Source: Cyanoderma ruficeps
Lineage: Eukaryota > Chordata > Aves > Passeriformes > Timaliidae
Reading direction: 5' to 3'
Length of the DNA stretch: 64,000 nt
Assembly (NCBI GenBank): GCA_008694505.1
Contig: VZDJ01000623.1
Coordinates: forward strand, 13,098,514-13,162,513
In this document: positions 61,916-64,000 of the stretch, piece after piece
Layout of the letters: each line of letters starts with the position of its first letter
How positions within the stretch are numbered: position 1 is the first letter of the stretch
Notes under the pieces: generated by a model
Database searches by the model: none
The model's input: only the letters and a program-made list of their open reading frames with translations
What the model was told of the DNA's origin: nothing
Program-made: the position numbers and the translations under genes

Positions 61916-63084
61916 TTAGGTGTAGTCTGAAGGAATTAATTTAAGGATAGAAACATTCTCACTGAAGCAGTGTTAGAAAAAAAGGAGAAAACTCTAGATG
62001 TCCGTAGGTTACTGGAAAATGATAGAGGAAAAATCCTGGATGGCCAGAGAGCACTACAGTGAAAAATAAGGTGCTGAGGCATTTAGATAGAGCCTTTTGA
62101 CTTGTACATTTGGGCACCAAATTCCTGACCTACCACCTAGTTTAAATGTAACTTTGTATCAAACCTTTATTTTTTTTTCCACTGTATAAATACATATAAA
62201 AACTTTCCTTAATGACTAGTTAATTGTGCCAAAATCATCTAAACTACTTCCTTGCTCACTCAGGTTTATTGAATTTAGAAAGACTTTTAGAAATTCTGGA
62301 CTTTTGTTACTAATTCTTGTTTTCCTACCAAATTTTTTTACCAGAATAACCGGGTATTGCAGATAAAGGAAAAAAAAATTCCACTGATTGTTCTTTAAGC
62401 TCTCTTCTGAGTCACTGTAAGCTTTCTGTGACAAAGTTTTCACTTCTTCCATATGATATATGAAAGACAGAGGCTTTGTTCTTTTGAGCTTACTGCAACC
62501 AATCTGTTAAACTACACAGTCACTCACATTAATTTTAACAAGAAAAAAGAATATTTTTAAAAACACAGTTAGGAACAAGAGAGAAAAAAATGTTAAGAAA
62601 GAGTTTATATAGTTGCATAACTGCTGTGAAACAGCAGTTGTATCTGGGAGTCCATAAGGTGGTTTTGACATCTAAAAATATAACATTTATTTGAACACTA
62701 GGCAACTTTCCTTCATTATATCCCTTGCGAATTTATTATATATTGCCCTATATATTTATGTATTACAGTTTTTTTGAGATTATAAGCACTATTATATTTT
62801 AGATAACTTATTATGATGCTGAATTTATGTATTAAAATCATATTTCTGGTTTAATATTAAGATACAATTGAACAATTTCATTAGTGTGTCCTGAGAGATA
62901 CTTAGGGTTTTTAAAACATTGTATCTTTTTTTGGACTGATCTTACCATCTGGGAAAGGATTTATTAAGAAAAAACTATAAAAATTTTGTTAAGCTAATAT
63001 ACTGAAAATAAACTTGTTCCTAATAGTGTGCTGGACTAGTGAGAGGCAATGCTGAGCACTATAAAACCAAAAATGGTCTCAGAC
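61916..63084. other. AT-rich noncoding stretch
   Basis: Nothing recognised. The first 30 bases could still belong to the SINE-like piece to the left. Confidence 0.5.
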
Positions 63085-63785
63085 TCACTGAATTGTGTAG
63101 GCTGGAAGGAAACTCCATATGCCATCTTTTCCAAGTACTGGTACAAAGTCAATGCAGTCAGATCAAATACTTCAGGGCCATGTCCAGAATTTTAATATCT
63201 CCCAGCATGGAGAATCCTTCACTGTCTCTGGATCATGTTCCACCGTTTGAGCTTTTGCAGGATAATTTTTTCCTCCTTGTATCCAATTGAAGCTTCCTAA
63301 GTCCATTGACTCTTACTCTGCACATTTTATTTTCTGTATCCTCCAAACCTGATAGTTGCAGACCCCCAAGCCTTCTCTTTGCCAGGCTGGACAGATGCAG
63401 CTCCCAGCCTCTCCTGTGTGGTCCTGTGTTCCATCTCCATGACCAGCTTGGTGACTCCCCGGAGATTCATTTCAGTACATCTATTTCCTTGTTCTAACAG
63501 GGAGCCCAAAACTGGGCTCAGCACACCAGATGGAGTCTCATAAATGGTAGATAGGGTAGAAGGCTAATTTCCTTATCTCTGATGGTTATAGTCATACTAA
63601 TATAGCCCAGGAGGCTGCTGGCCTTCTTTGCTCCAAGGGTACACTGCTGACTCATGTTCATTTTTTTGTCCAGCAGGACCCCACATCTTGGTATACAAAG
63701 TTTCTTTCTAGGCAATCAGACCTTTATCTGTAATGTTGTATGGACTTATTTCTGCCTAGGTGAAAGATAATTGCCTAGGACTTGT
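63085..63785 (-). mobile_element. CR1 LINE, 5'-truncated copy with ORF2 end
   Basis: About 700 bp on the minus strand. The 3' end near 63085 has gaattgtgtaggctggaagg, a diverged CR1 terminus. The minus frame 63518-63715 includes LDKKMNMSQQCTLGAKKA followed by LLGYI, matching the C-terminal part of CR1 ORF2. Plus-strand words such as gagcccaaaactgggctcagc, tagcccaggaggctgctggcc and ccaagggtacactgctgactc are the reverse complement of the standard coding blocks. The ORF2 homology then shifts frame, so it is inactive. It appears older than the copy that adjoins it at 63792. Confidence 0.92.
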
Positions 63786-63791
63786 CTATAT

Positions 63792-64000
63792 CTCTCAAGG
63801 AATTGTAGAATTCTTTGGGTTGGAAGACACCTTTAAAGGCATTCTAATCCAGTCTCCCTGTAATGAGCAGGGACGTTTTCAACTGCATCAAGTTTTCAGA
63901 GCCCTATCCAAACTGACCTTAAATGTTTCCAGGGATGGGGCATGTAGCACCTCTTTGGGAAACCTGTTTCAGTCTTTCACTACCCTCACCATAAAAGATT
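63792..64000 (-). mobile_element. CR1 LINE, 3' end, continues past the window
   Basis: The plus strand reads tgtagaattctttgggttgg, then tctccctgtaatgagcaggg, catcaagttttcagagccc, ccagggatggggcatgtagc and gggaaacctgtttcag, and ends in accctcaccataaaagatt. That is the reverse complement of the CR1 3' untranslated region in order. Its 3' end abuts the truncated 5' end of the neighbouring minus-strand CR1. The 5' part lies outside the window. Confidence 0.95.

Overview
This window reads as a gene-poor stretch of a bird genome, probably a passerine or other neoavian. It is AT-rich vertebrate-type DNA. The recognisable repeats are CR1 LINE fragments, several with the typical 3' end that closes in an octamer repeat of the ATTCTATG type, and long terminal repeats of avian ERVL-like and ERVK-like endogenous retroviruses. 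The bird assignment rests on recognising these families by eye and from memory; no database search was possible.

No protein-coding exon, rRNA, tRNA or other functional RNA gene could be supported. All open frames are short, many lack an ATG, they overlap on both strands, and the longest (235, 169 and 159 codons) are explained by an LTR, by an ancient repeat, or by nothing recognisable. The window is best read as intergenic desert or the inside of a very large intron.

Layout: 1-14.7 kb is AT-rich single-copy-looking DNA with one CR1 3' end (265-381), a three-copy imperfect repeat (3544-3616), GC-rich patches (3956-4262, 10060-10390) and an exact 61-bp tandem duplication (12090-12211). A solo ERVL-like LTR lies on the plus strand at 14722-15711. 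From 15.7 to 37 kb lie AT-rich DNA, unassigned GC-rich blocks (22615-22860, 24056-24260, 24545-25050, 33358-33570), hairpins and simple repeats. From 37 to 48.3 kb come a truncated ERVL-like LTR (minus), an internal CR1 reverse-transcriptase fragment (plus), a possible degraded CR1 (46480-46990) and a second full-length solo LTR (minus, 47176-48263) of the same family as the first, with a 4/5-matching target-site duplication. From 48.3 to 64 kb come an ERVK-like LTR (51585-51959), a 0.9-kb CR1 (52741-53681), three pieces of what looks like an ancient tRNA-derived SINE or LINE tail (55205-55345, 60660-60725, 61841-61915), a CR1 3' end (57602-57708), another ERVL-related LTR piece (59225-59528) and two abutting CR1 copies at the right edge (63085-64000).

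I found no evidence of an undescribed biological system. The observations most worth checking are the ancient-SINE-like pieces (possible exapted noncoding elements), the inverted pair of same-family solo LTRs, two exact tandem duplications, and a 14-bp perfect inverted repeat in a GC-rich block. Two single ambiguous bases sit beside long homopolymers (8048, 30873).
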